Source of the DNA: a virus
Length of the DNA stretch: 42,872 bases
IMG/VR virus record: IMGVR_UViG_3300023099_000004
Span: 1-42,872 of that record
Reading direction: 5' to 3' (one strand)
Below are positions 31,410-38,150 of the stretch, one piece after another. Both the position numbers and the translations under genes were made by a program. A model generated the notes under the pieces. It did no database searches. It was given only the letters and a program-made list of their open reading frames with translations, and was not told the DNA's origin. Each line of letters starts with the position of its first letter. Within the stretch, counting starts at the first letter, position 1.

Positions 31410-31560
31410 CCGTTCCTCCTGAAAATCCGCAGTTGTGGCAAAAATAAACGAAACCGGTCTGGGTCGATGAAACTGAAAGGCAGCGATCGGTTTTGTTCTT
31501 CCGCCGGTGGCTGCACTCTGGGCAAAGCATCTTGCCGGTTCGCTTGGGGAGCCAGGTCAT
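31168..31560 (-). CDS. Primase zinc-ribbon protein in a separate frame
   Basis: The first 49 residues are a clear T7 gp4-type zinc ribbon: CPECSH with Cys13/16 and FCHNCGFSGG with Cys41/44. Beyond this the frame stays open for about 80 more residues of low-quality, Gly/Pro/Arg-rich sequence that overlaps the helicase gene. The start overlaps the initiator stop by four bases. Either a short zinc protein acts in trans, or the ribosome shifts frame near TTTT (31422-31425) into the helicase frame, which has no stop there. Confidence 0.6.
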   Translation of the reverse strand: MTWLPKRTGKMLCPECSHRRKNKTDRCLSVSSTQTGFVYFCHNCGFSGGTGDTPTAQGMAGPARQPIHASGGYGRVHPGSAWGAMAVLPVSAGRPGSEPQVPPHQREAARNGQGRALVPVERRNPIHRSA

Positions 31561-32270
31561 ATGCCCACCACCGGTTCATCCACCGCCTCCTGAACACTGC
31601 GGAGCGCTTGCTGGTGTTTCTTGTTGAGGGCGCCGGAGACGATGTGGAACCAGTTGCCCCGCGTCTTTTCGTCCTGCCCCTTGAGCCAGTCGTCGAGAGA
31701 GCCAAGCTCTGCCTCCAGGTCGCTGATCCCGCTGTAGCGATTGCGCCACCGAGCAAGGTCCGCGTCGTTGAGCTTCACGATCCGACCGAAAAACCCGTAA
31801 TGAGTATTTTCTTCTTTCTTATATTCTTTACCTTCTTCTTCTTTGCCCCGCTGTTGCCCCGCTGTTGCCCCGGTTTCCGTTTCGTCGTTGCCCCGCTCGC
31901 CAGCTTCACGGTCCTGATATTTGGCGTAATTACATATGCTTAGGATGCTTTGACCTTGCCCCGCATTGTGCCCCGCTGTTGCCCCGATTTTTGAACGTGT
32001 TTGAATCATGCCTTCACGGCGTAATTCGGCGATAAAACGGTCAACTTTGGACTTGGACCAGCCCCATGCATCGGCCAGATAACGCTGTGAAAATGATAGC
32101 TCGCCGCGTTCCAGATCGACGGTCTGGCCCTTCACGCGGGCCTTGGTTGCCTTCCAGCAGGCGTTTTCGATCAGCCACACCCAGGCGTCGGCGCGGGAGT
32201 ATTCTCCCTTGAACAGCGGATTGTCCCGCCAGCCCCGGTGGAGCTTGATATACCCGTATTCGCCGCTCAT
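31557..32270 (-). CDS. Replication initiator / helicase-loader-type protein
   Basis: The product has 237 residues. Residues 1-90 have the winged-helix pattern of phage replication proteins: YIKLHRGWRDNPLFK, AWVWLIENACWKA, GELSFSQRYLADAWGWSKSK, VDRFIAELRREGMI. Low-complexity linkers follow (GATAGQQRGKEEEGKEYKKE), then a C-terminal domain with DLARWRNRYSGI and WLKGQDEKTRGNWF, like DnaT/DnaD-type loaders. It lies directly upstream of the helicase frames. The linker region is built from short DNA repeats that look like an origin. Confidence 0.75.
   Translation of the reverse strand: MSGEYGYIKLHRGWRDNPLFKGEYSRADAWVWLIENACWKATKARVKGQTVDLERGELSFSQRYLADAWGWSKSKVDRFIAELRREGMIQTRSKIGATAGHNAGQGQSILSICNYAKYQDREAGERGNDETETGATAGQQRGKEEEGKEYKKEENTHYGFFGRIVKLNDADLARWRNRYSGISDLEAELGSLDDWLKGQDEKTRGNWFHIVSGALNKKHQQALRSVQEAVDEPVVGI
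31801..31985. other. ori: Candidate replication origin: iterons and AT-rich tract inside the initiator gene
   Basis: Seven copies of TTGCCCC (one with GTGCCCC) begin at 31843, 31854, 31865, 31888, 31956, 31968 and 31979 on the plus strand. Five neighbours are spaced 11 or 12 bp, one helical turn. The fuller unit is TTGCCCCGCTG. Directly beside them (31801-31842) is an AT-rich, one-sided pyrimidine tract. Repeats plus an AT-rich segment within an initiator gene is the layout of the lambda O origin. Since 11 is not a multiple of 3, the repeats are read in different frames, so protein repetition cannot explain them. Confidence 0.65.
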
Positions 32271-32446
32271 GCCGCCTTACCCTCAAAGGCGATGTAGAAG
32301 GCCTCGTAGGCGTCCATACGGAGGGTTTTCCACACAGCGTTGTCTGTCAGGCTAGGATTGCGCTGCTCAGCCTCCAGAAGGACTTTGTGAGCCGCCCAAG
32401 CCTCTTGGGCAGTGGTGACGTCCATGGTGATTACAGGGATCGACAT
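32267..32446 (-). CDS. Small hypothetical protein, 59 residues
   Basis: The product has 59 residues (opening SIPVITMDVTTAQEAWAAHK) and ends in MDAYEAFYIAFEGKAA. It is coupled on both sides: the start overlaps the upstream nuclease stop by one base and the stop overlaps the initiator start (ATGA). GAGGAG lies 9 bases upstream. It looks like a small helical protein; function unknown. Confidence 0.6.
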   Translation of the reverse strand: MSIPVITMDVTTAQEAWAAHKVLLEAEQRNPSLTDNAVWKTLRMDAYEAFYIAFEGKAA

Positions 32447-32796
32447 CAGAAGCGCTCCTCTGCAAATCCGCCGCCGAGTTTCTTGCTCTGCTTCTTGAGC
32501 GCAATGAACTCGAACGGGTACATGTCAGCGGCGATCTTGATTTTCGCGCGCGCATCATCCTGCCAGAAGCCTTTGACTTCGTGGCATTCAAGCTGGCCAT
32601 CAGCGCGCATCACTGCAAAGTCTGGCGTGTAGAACGTGTTGTTCGCCAGGCGCAGCTTGACCCCTTCAAACTTGTACCAGAGAACTTCGCCCTGCTGCTT
32701 GCGCGCCTCCAGAACGACGCCATAATCCCGCTCAGTGGCGTTCATCTGGCCTGTTTTCAGCCGTCCTAGCGCAAAGGATGCGTGATTGCCGCGCAT
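32446..32796 (-). CDS. DUF1064-type PD-(D/E)XK endonuclease
   Basis: The product has 116 residues. It shows NATERDYGVVLEARKQQGEV, WYKFEGVKLRLANNTFYTPD and ECHEVKGFWQDDARAKIKIA. The order PD followed by E-x-K (residues YTPDF and HEVKGF) is the catalytic core of restriction-like nucleases and matches DUF1064. Such phage proteins are thought to resolve junctions or trim DNA during replication and packaging. It sits among the replication genes. Confidence 0.78.
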   Translation of the reverse strand: MRGNHASFALGRLKTGQMNATERDYGVVLEARKQQGEVLWYKFEGVKLRLANNTFYTPDFAVMRADGQLECHEVKGFWQDDARAKIKIAADMYPFEFIALKKQSKKLGGGFAEERF

Positions 32797-32799
32797 GGC

Positions 32800-33132
32800 T
32801 CAGGCGCTCCTGGGTGTGTGATTGCAGCCATGATCACCGCGCGTTCCGCAGCGGAAGCATGGATCACGGTCTGTGCGGTGAAGCTCGGCATCAGCCTGCT
32901 TGCGCTCCAGGCGCTGCAGCACTGCGGGCCGGTTCAGGGAATTGCCGGACTGGGGATCAGCGGTTGATGTCGGGTTGTGATGCCAACGGAACTTGCCATG
33001 CCGGTAGGGCGCTGGCGGAAGGCCTTGCGCGCGACGGACATGGTAATACGTGATGGCCTCAAGCAGCATCTGGCTGCCCTTGATCATGCGCTGTTCTTGC
33101 GCCTTGTCTTCGGGGAGTGGACCGATCATCAT
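32800..33132 (-). CDS. Hypothetical Cys/His-containing protein
   Basis: The product has 110 residues, helical at the start (EQRMIKGSQMLLEAITYYHV) and with a possible zinc site at the end (CFRCGTRGDHGCNH). Two ATGs in tandem at 33132 and 33129 overlap the upstream stop. A family is not recognised; a small DNA-binding role is conceivable from the Cys/His cluster. Confidence 0.6.
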   Translation of the reverse strand: MMIGPLPEDKAQEQRMIKGSQMLLEAITYYHVRRAQGLPPAPYRHGKFRWHHNPTSTADPQSGNSLNRPAVLQRLERKQADAELHRTDRDPCFRCGTRGDHGCNHTPRSA

Positions 33133-33548
33133 GCCACCGCCCTCAGGGGCGCCGCCTTGATGCGCAAAAAGTTATCCTCACATTCCGAAATCTCGCGACC
33201 AGCGGGGCTTTCGGGATGATGAGCCTCTGCCTTGGCGCGCAGATATTCCTGCATGACCCGCGCCAGCTCGTCATGATCGACGTCATCCGGCACCTGCATG
33301 ATAACGCGGCCCTCAGGCAGCAGCAGGGAAAGCAGTTCATCTGGGATGACGCCGACAAGCCCATCCACTGCCGTAACGGGCATGATCGTGTCGCCGGACG
33401 CATAGTTGCGAAGGCTGTCGTAACCCAGGCCGCTATCCAGATGGATTGCCTTCAGGGTCAGGCCAAAACGCGAAGGGTCCTGAGCGATGCGGAACATCCG
33501 CTTCTGCCGCTCCCGCATCTGGTCGAGGATCATCGGATTACGCGGCAT
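33129..33548 (-). CDS. Probable helix-turn-helix regulator
   Basis: The product has 139 residues. Residues about 28-66 (FGLTLKAIHLDSGLGYDSLR, then NYASGDTIMPVTAVDGLVGV) fit an HTH segment of the kind found in phage CII-like or Cro-like regulators. A short beta region and charged helices follow. It is encoded in the early leftward operon, so it may control late or lysogenic promoters. That role is inference from fold and place. Confidence 0.6.
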   Translation of the reverse strand: MPRNPMILDQMRERQKRMFRIAQDPSRFGLTLKAIHLDSGLGYDSLRNYASGDTIMPVTAVDGLVGVIPDELLSLLLPEGRVIMQVPDDVDHDELARVMQEYLRAKAEAHHPESPAGREISECEDNFLRIKAAPLRAVA

Positions 33549-34350
33549 GATGTTCTATTGCCTCCGGGCTATTAGTGTCGTCATGAAAGGAAAGATGAAA
33601 AGCAGCCGTGGCGGCGTCACAGTGGATACCGCCACGGCTTCCGGACATTCCCACGCGCTGGGCCTCGGGGAGTTGAGGGGCGCAATGTCCGGATTGGGGT
33701 ACGGAACGGGCGATGCTCAGAAGGACATCGCGGAATGGAATTGGAGTGGCGTTGCGGATACGGACCTTGTCCTTCCCGCCGACCATGGCCATCATGCCGA
33801 TACGGCGGGCCTTGGCGTAACCATGACGTTCAAGGGCGACAGGGTGCAACTTCTGTTCACCCTTGCCCCAGATCAGTTCCGGAAGATCTTCAAAGGCGAC
33901 GCCGCAGACGTACAGCCAGGTCAGCTTGTTCGCGAAGTGGCCGTAGTGGCTCTGGTCAACGCAGCAGGTCCATCCTCCAAACATGTCAGCAGGTACCCAT
34001 CCGCCACTGCGGGGCGGGGCGTTCAAATTGAAGTGCGCCCAAGCCTTGCTGTCTGCGGGATGTTCAATAACGCCGCCCCAGGTGCGGGCAGCGTCAAGCG
34101 AGTGCGCAAAGCAGCCGCCATCATCACCCAGCTTGAACTGGTGAGGTTTGCGGGTGCTGCCATGGAAGAAACGCCCCCAACGCTTGCAGCTGGAATGAGA
34201 CACAACAGGCCAGGGGCCGGCGTATTCGCGTCCGTCGCGATGGATTGTTGTGGAACCGTCAGCGTGATCCTCCCCGTGATAGGGGATGACGCCAGGCAGG
34301 CCGAAATAGCACCCGTTGGTCGTAACATAGAGGGCCGCAACTTGCTCCAC
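33538..34350 (-). CDS. Conserved phage protein of unknown function, possible methylase relative
   Basis: The product has 270 residues. Strong conserved-looking phrases include AALYVTTNGCYFGLPGV, GPWPVVSHSSCKRWGRFF, LGDDGGCFAHSLDAARTWGG, VIEHPADSKAWAHFNLNAPP, WTCCVDQSHYGHFANKLTWL and PELIWG. The order of VV-H-xxC-RWG and VIEHP recalls motifs IV and VI of cytosine-C5 methyltransferases (PCQ and ENV) in a degenerate form, but motif I is not obvious. So a DNA-modifying role is only a suggestion. The GTG start directly follows the upstream stop. Confidence 0.7.
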   Translation of the reverse strand: MEQVAALYVTTNGCYFGLPGVIPYHGEDHADGSTTIHRDGREYAGPWPVVSHSSCKRWGRFFHGSTRKPHQFKLGDDGGCFAHSLDAARTWGGVIEHPADSKAWAHFNLNAPPRSGGWVPADMFGGWTCCVDQSHYGHFANKLTWLYVCGVAFEDLPELIWGKGEQKLHPVALERHGYAKARRIGMMAMVGGKDKVRIRNATPIPFRDVLLSIARSVPQSGHCAPQLPEAQRVGMSGSRGGIHCDAATAAFHLSFHDDTNSPEAIEHHAA

Positions 34351-34665
34351 CTACTCCACCCCCACCGGCAACCCGGCCATCTGTTCGATGACTTCGTGGT
34401 CGAAGGAGTCGGGAGTGTGGGGATTGATCTTGCGAAAATTGGCTGGATTGTAGCCTATGTGCACGCAGGTTGGCGTTTCCAGCTCGCCTTTTGGAAGTTC
34501 ATTGAACTCCAAGTAGGGGCCGTGCTGATCGAAACCGCAGTGACTGACGGTGTAGACACGCCCGGAACGGTATTCTCCGACGAGCCCACAATCCGCGCAT
34601 GGTTTTGCCGCTTGAACACAGAGCGCCAGGTCACCGGCTGCCCACCCCTCGCCCCGCTGGCTCAT
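34351..34665 (-). CDS. Hypothetical small protein, beta-rich
   Basis: The product has 104 residues, with WAAGDLALCVQAAKPCADCG, YRSGRVYTVSHCGFDQHGPY and NFRKINPHTPDSFDHEVIE. This matches a small beta-barrel-like hypothetical family that I have seen in phages of alphaproteobacteria, with no known role. Four cysteines might bind zinc. It is coupled to the upstream nuclease-like gene by a four-base overlap. Confidence 0.65.
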   Translation of the reverse strand: MSQRGEGWAAGDLALCVQAAKPCADCGLVGEYRSGRVYTVSHCGFDQHGPYLEFNELPKGELETPTCVHIGYNPANFRKINPHTPDSFDHEVIEQMAGLPVGVE

Positions 34666-35225
34666 GCTGCCTTGTCCGCAGGCTGGTAGGTGGACATGAA
34701 GGACTTACGGCACTCAATGGCCCATGTCGCATTGATCGGTTCGCCATGCAGATGAGGCGCAGCCAAGTAGGCGTCGGCGGCGGCAATGCGCCCCTGATCG
34801 TCATCCCTGATCATGTTGTATGTGTCGGTCTTGCAGGCGAAGCCCGTGCGCCGAACCATATGCGAAACCCTGAGCGAGTAGCTCAACTGCTTCCCGAAAT
34901 AGGCCGGGCGGGCTTTTACATTCCTGTTGGCAACGAACTTGCCTTCGGGGAGCGTATCAATATCGAACTCGCCAGCGGCAATGTCCGCAATGACAGCCAT
35001 CAAATCCGGGGCGGCGGTGAACCACTCCCGACGCTCGTGAAGGTGGATGAAGCGCGCATGGAAACGGCGCTCAAGATTGGTATCGCCGTCAATCTCCGCG
35101 AGGATTTCAAGGGCGAAGGGCGACCAAGTGCTGAGCGATGCCCTCCGAGTGGAAGGGTTGCGGCTGCATCCAATCTTGATCGGACCGGGCATCCCAACGG
35201 GCTTGATGAAGTAGACCTTCTTCAT
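34662..35225 (-). CDS. T5orf172/MUG113-type GIY-YIG-like protein
   Basis: The product has 187 residues. The N-terminal 70 carry VYFIKPVGMPGPIKIGCSRN, then RRASLSTWSPFALEILAEI, LERRFHARF and HERREWF. This is the T5orf172 variant of the GIY-YIG nuclease fold (YFI-KIG-S-R-L...F). The C-terminal 100 residues are unknown. It is the second gene of the leftward early operon. It might cut host DNA or repair phage DNA, but activity cannot be inferred with confidence. Confidence 0.7.
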   Translation of the reverse strand: MKKVYFIKPVGMPGPIKIGCSRNPSTRRASLSTWSPFALEILAEIDGDTNLERRFHARFIHLHERREWFTAAPDLMAVIADIAAGEFDIDTLPEGKFVANRNVKARPAYFGKQLSYSLRVSHMVRRTGFACKTDTYNMIRDDDQGRIAAADAYLAAPHLHGEPINATWAIECRKSFMSTYQPADKAA

Positions 35226-35404
35226 GCTGCCACCGAGGCGGGCGTATCAGTCGGGGCGATCGCATTGACTGCTCCCAATTGATTGTCCGGAATGGAGTTT
35301 CGCTCCCACCATCCCTGGACGGTGGTGTGATTGCGATGAGCCAGCGATCTAGCGAGTGGGCGGATGCCGCCGCGCTCGGCAATGAGGGTTCGTGCATCGA
35401 TCAT
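35222..35404 (-). CDS. cro: Cro-like small DNA-binding protein
   Basis: The product has 60 residues with one compact HTH: IAERGGIRPLARSLAHRNHT, then VQGWWERNSIP. This is the shape of YdaS/Cro-type regulators that oppose CI. It is divergent from the repressor, with 75 bp between the two start codons, and the first gene of the leftward operon. A TTGACG -35 box lies at 35434-35439 (minus strand), and there is almost no room for a leader. Confidence 0.75.
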   Translation of the reverse strand: MIDARTLIAERGGIRPLARSLAHRNHTTVQGWWERNSIPDNQLGAVNAIAPTDTPASVAA

Positions 35405-35479
35405 GTACGTTACGTACGTCTAGAACGTACGCCCGTCAAGACGCTTGATAACGTACCTACATTTTACGATTACACGTAC
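35405..35479. promoter_or_regulatory. cI-cro intergenic control region with ACGTAC operators
   Basis: A 19-bp site, CGTACGT, CTAGA, ACGTACG, lies at 35413-35431. A shorter overlapping palindrome, GTACGT-T-ACGTAC, lies at 35405-35417. Single half sites lie at 35450-35456 and 35474-35479. A leftward TTGACG box (35434-35439) faces cro, and a rightward TTGATA (35445-35450) with GATTAC 17 bp further faces cI. The operators overlap both promoters. Confidence 0.65.
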
Positions 35480-36214
35480 ATGACGGACCAGCAAAAAATC
35501 GGGGAAATTCTGCTCGAACTGAAAGACCGATCAGGGCTTTCACTAGAGGAAATTGCGCTCGCCTCAGACTATGCCGGCAAGTCCAGTGTCCAGGAGTATT
35601 TCAAACCCACCTTCGAAGGCCCCCTGGGTCGCGGAGCCGCCATAAAATTGGCTAGAGGTTTAGCCGGGCGTGGGTCGCCGCCCATCGTTGCCGATGAAAT
35701 ACTGAATCTCGGACCCGATGCAGCGTCCAACGCGTCCAGGCCCCTTCATTTTGAAGGCTCCTCTTCCAACGTGATGGAGCGCAATCTCCCGATCTATGGC
35801 ACTGCACTAGGCGCATCTGCTTTGTTTGAGGGAGAGGCTGTGGAGCAGACCACTCTGAATCGCGGGGAAATCATCGATTACGTCGAGCGCCCGCAGATGC
35901 TCAACGGAAAGAAGAACGTCTACGGCCTGCATGTGCAGGGCATTTCAATGGAGCCGGTCTACGAGCATGGCGATCTGCTCATTGTCATGAAAGATGCGCC
36001 TTACCGGTCGGGCGAGGACGTTGTGGTCTATCTACGCAACCATGAAGTTGACGATGGTGAGACGGCAGAGAAGGTTCTCGTAAAACGCTTTGTCCGGCGC
36101 ACCGCTGATTATTGGGAGCTGGCCCAATTCGAGCCTAAGCGAACGTTCCGTTTAGCCGCTGCAGATGTGTTGCGAGCCGACAAAGTTCTAAAACTGCGCG
36201 ATTTGCTGTCCTAG
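35480..36214 (+). CDS. cI: CI/LexA-type repressor
   Basis: The product has 244 residues. The N-terminal HTH covers residues 5-45 (ILLELKDRSGLSLEEIALAS, then GKSSVQEYF). The C-terminal peptidase-type domain starts near IYGTALGAS, a probable self-cleavage region. It has the catalytic Ser156 in VQGISMEPVYEHGD and Lys202 in VLVKRF. So it should be cleaved on RecA activation, making the prophage SOS-inducible. I chose the ATG at 35480: it opens the HTH. No ribosome site precedes it, and the promoter lies so close that the mRNA is probably leaderless. Confidence 0.88.
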   Translation: MTDQQKIGEILLELKDRSGLSLEEIALASDYAGKSSVQEYFKPTFEGPLGRGAAIKLARGLAGRGSPPIVADEILNLGPDAASNASRPLHFEGSSSNVMERNLPIYGTALGASALFEGEAVEQTTLNRGEIIDYVERPQMLNGKKNVYGLHVQGISMEPVYEHGDLLIVMKDAPYRSGEDVVVYLRNHEVDDGETAEKVLVKRFVRRTADYWELAQFEPKRTFRLAAADVLRADKVLKLRDLLS

Positions 36215-36603
36215 CTTTTTGGAAGGTCCGAGACCTCGCATTTTTTGTTCCTCCATACAGAGGATCCGTCAGGATAGTTCACCAACTCAGTGCCACAGGC
36301 ACCCCTAGCGGTTGCATCTCGCGCTTTATTGCTGTTCTCGATATCAACGTTGTTATTGAATGTACCGCGCAGACTCTCATGTGAGCTACGAAGCGCATCA
36401 ATCTGCGATTGCAGGCTGACAATCTCGACCCTCATCTCTTTCAAGTCAGCATCATGCTGCATCGTTAACGCGGTATTGCCGTCCGAATAGGCGGTACTTT
36501 CTCTTGCAATTTCGCTAATTTCCTCCCTTGACCACCGCCTCTGGTCGCAGCCAGGAAGCGAAAGAACCGCTAACATTGCGATCAGCCAACTACCTCTATT
36601 CAT
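36211..36603 (-). CDS. Lipoprotein with coiled coil next to the repressor
   Basis: The product has 130 residues with a signal and lipobox (WLIAMLAVLSLPGC, Cys near 19). A coiled-coil region follows (DLKEMRVEIVSLQSQIDALR), then a small Cys-containing end (ACGTELVNYP, RNKKCEVSDLP). It is anchored to a membrane and faces the periplasm. The gene is convergent with cI and shares the CTAG that holds both stop codons. Its place suggests expression in the lysogen, as for superinfection-exclusion lipoproteins. That function is inference. Confidence 0.7.
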   Translation of the reverse strand: MNRGSWLIAMLAVLSLPGCDQRRWSREEISEIARESTAYSDGNTALTMQHDADLKEMRVEIVSLQSQIDALRSSHESLRGTFNNNVDIENSNKARDATARGACGTELVNYPDGSSVWRNKKCEVSDLPKS

Positions 36604-36696
36604 TTTAGCGTCCCCCGTCCCCGTACATGGCATTCTGCAAATGCCTGCGGGTCTTGTCGAGCGATTCTAATAAAGGAATACTCCTGTAAAATCAGG

Positions 36697-36763
36697 AACG
36701 TACGATTTTTCTTTCCGTACCGTACGCTTTTCCCTTTACGCACGTACGTACGTACGCTAATTA
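36697..36763 (+). promoter_or_regulatory. Rightward early promoter with ACGTAC operators
   Basis: TTTACG at 36735-36740 and TAATTA at 36758-36763 are separated by 17 bp, a standard spacing. The spacer is filled by ACGTACGTACGTACG (36742-36756), and further ACGTACG-like sites lie at 36698-36704 and 36716-36726. The same motif marks the cI-cro region, so the repressor probably shuts this promoter too. It stands before the long plus-strand operon that starts at 36802. The gap 36604-36801 holds nothing else I can name. Confidence 0.65.
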
Positions 36764-36801
36764 TCTCCCATCAGCCCAACCGGGCGATGTGGAGAAGTTA
36801 G

Positions 36802-37176
36802 ATGGCGAGCAACTGGCATCAAGGCGCAAAGGCCCGGGCAATCCTGTCCCGCCTGTCAGCCGATCAGGTGTCGATCTATCCTCACCTGCCGACCATCGGT
36901 AGCCGCTGCTATCTGTGGACCGCTGGCGACCTTGACGACAAGCTTGACGCGATCCGCGATGCGGCGATTGAAGCCCGCTACGGCAAGTTCGCTGATGCGC
37001 TGGATCGCCACGCCTATCTGGATGCAATCGAAGGCATCCCCACTGTTCAGGACGTTCTGACCGGACTGTTCGGACGCACCCCTAATCTTGGGTCGCATAG
37101 CACGGATCACGCGAACGAGCTGGCCCGCCAAAGGGTTATCGCCGCCCTGAGCGCTTCGGATCGGGAGGCTGCGTGA
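36802..37176 (+). CDS. Hypothetical first protein of the rightward early operon
   Basis: The product has 124 residues. N-terminal HQGAKARAILSRLSADQ is helical, followed by SRCYLWTAGDLDDKLDAIRD and more helices. GGAGAAGTTAG precedes the ATG. It is the first gene after the operator-bearing promoter, so it is made early on induction. I do not recognise it. Confidence 0.7.
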   Translation: MASNWHQGAKARAILSRLSADQVSIYPHLPTIGSRCYLWTAGDLDDKLDAIRDAAIEARYGKFADALDRHAYLDAIEGIPTVQDVLTGLFGRTPNLGSHSTDHANELARQRVIAALSASDREAA

Positions 37177-37373
37177 TGGGCGCGCCTGCTCCACAATCAT
37201 TCGAATGCCTGATCTTCGATGCGCACCTGCCCAGCATGACCGTGCGCTTTCAGGTCCCAGAAGGCTTCCCGATCGCTGGCGGTGTGTTCCGCATTGAGCG
37301 CATCCGCACCAGCACACCCGAAGATATCGAGAAGTTTGCCCACCTCTCTGATGCCCCGGAGTTCTCGGAATGA
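37176..37373 (+). CDS. Hypothetical small protein
   Basis: The product has 65 residues, beta-rich (FECLIFDAHLPSMTVRFQVP, then GGVFRIERIRTSTP). The ATG at 37176 overlaps the previous stop (TGATG); a GTG just upstream is less likely. No family recognised. Confidence 0.6.
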   Translation: MGAPAPQSFECLIFDAHLPSMTVRFQVPEGFPIAGGVFRIERIRTSTPEDIEKFAHLSDAPEFSE

Positions 37374-37633
37374 ACTACCAATCCCTCACCGGCGACGAAG
37401 CCATGACGGCAGTACGGTTTGCTGATCAGGTGGACAAGCTGATCGCTGACAACGCGCAGGTGTCCATCCTCAATTTCATTCGTTCGGCACTGCCCCAGAG
37501 CATGGATCCGATCATCCCGCCAGAGCCGATGACCAAAACGGTCGCCCGGGTCCAGGGTCACGAAATCACCAAGGCGCGCCTCTTTATGGGTGAACAGCGC
37601 TGGTCCGAACTTGAGAAGGAGTGGGGCGAGTGA
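37370..37633 (+). CDS. Hypothetical helical protein
   Basis: The product has 87 residues, mainly helical (AVRFADQVDKLIADNAQVSI, then HEITKARLFMGEQRWSELEK). Overlaps of four bases at both ends couple it to its neighbours. Function unknown. Confidence 0.6.
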   Translation: MNYQSLTGDEAMTAVRFADQVDKLIADNAQVSILNFIRSALPQSMDPIIPPEPMTKTVARVQGHEITKARLFMGEQRWSELEKEWGE

Positions 37634-37923
37634 GCAAGCCTGAAAACCCGAGTGCGTTCGATCGCGCATGGCTGAACGATCTTCAGCGGCGCGTCAGCAG
37701 CCTCCGCACATCTGGCGAGGATTACCTGGTCCTGTCCGTTGGCGTTCGTGGCCCGAACTTTGACTGCGAGGAAGGCAATGCTGTCGCGACAGTCCGTATC
37801 GGCAATGACACCGCCACCAGTGAGGCGCTGTATCTCGATGACGCTATCCGCCTGGCTCGTGGCAAAATCCAGCGCGAGCGTGCGGCTCGTGAAGCAAAGC
37901 GCGCCAAGGCTGGCCCAGCATGA
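37630..37923 (+). CDS. Hypothetical protein
   Basis: The product has 97 residues, with an N-terminal helix (FDRAWLNDLQRRVSSLRTSG), a short beta part (YLVLSVGVRGPNFDCEEGNA) and a basic helical tail (QRERAAREAKRAK). GTG at 37630 overlaps the previous stop (GTGA) and has GGAG eight bases upstream. No family recognised. Confidence 0.6.
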   Translation: MSKPENPSAFDRAWLNDLQRRVSSLRTSGEDYLVLSVGVRGPNFDCEEGNAVATVRIGNDTATSEALYLDDAIRLARGKIQRERAAREAKRAKAGPA

Positions 37924-38150
37924 GTGTGCGTCAAACCCGCAAGCTGACCATCTATCGCGACGATAGCACGGTGCCGGTTGTCTATGATCGTGTGAAAGCG
38001 GTTTTCTGGACGGCAGGCAATACAATGTTGGTGGTCAGCCGATATGACAGCGAAGAAGGCGACGGCCATCATTACATCCATTGGCCCCGCGAGCGCTTCT
38101 GCTGGTTCAAGGATCAGCCCCAAGCCACCCAAAAGGCAGACCCGGCATGA
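37920..38150 (+). CDS. Hypothetical beta-rich protein
   Basis: The product has 76 residues. It has alternating strands (LTIYRDDSTVPVVYDRVKAV, MLVVSRYDSEEGDGHHYIHW) and a Gln/Lys tail. Coupled by ATGA overlaps on both sides. Small beta-barrel-like; role unknown. Confidence 0.6.
   Translation: MSVRQTRKLTIYRDDSTVPVVYDRVKAVFWTAGNTMLVVSRYDSEEGDGHHYIHWPRERFCWFKDQPQATQKADPA

Noticed and set aside
33487-34689. 400-codon plus-strand frame
   Set aside because: Antisense of three well-supported coupled minus-strand genes; no ribosome site and no protein motif.
36742-36756. ACGT run as a simple microsatellite
   Set aside because: Possible, but it fills a 17-bp promoter spacer exactly and the same motif recurs as spaced inverted sites near cI, so an operator is the better reading.
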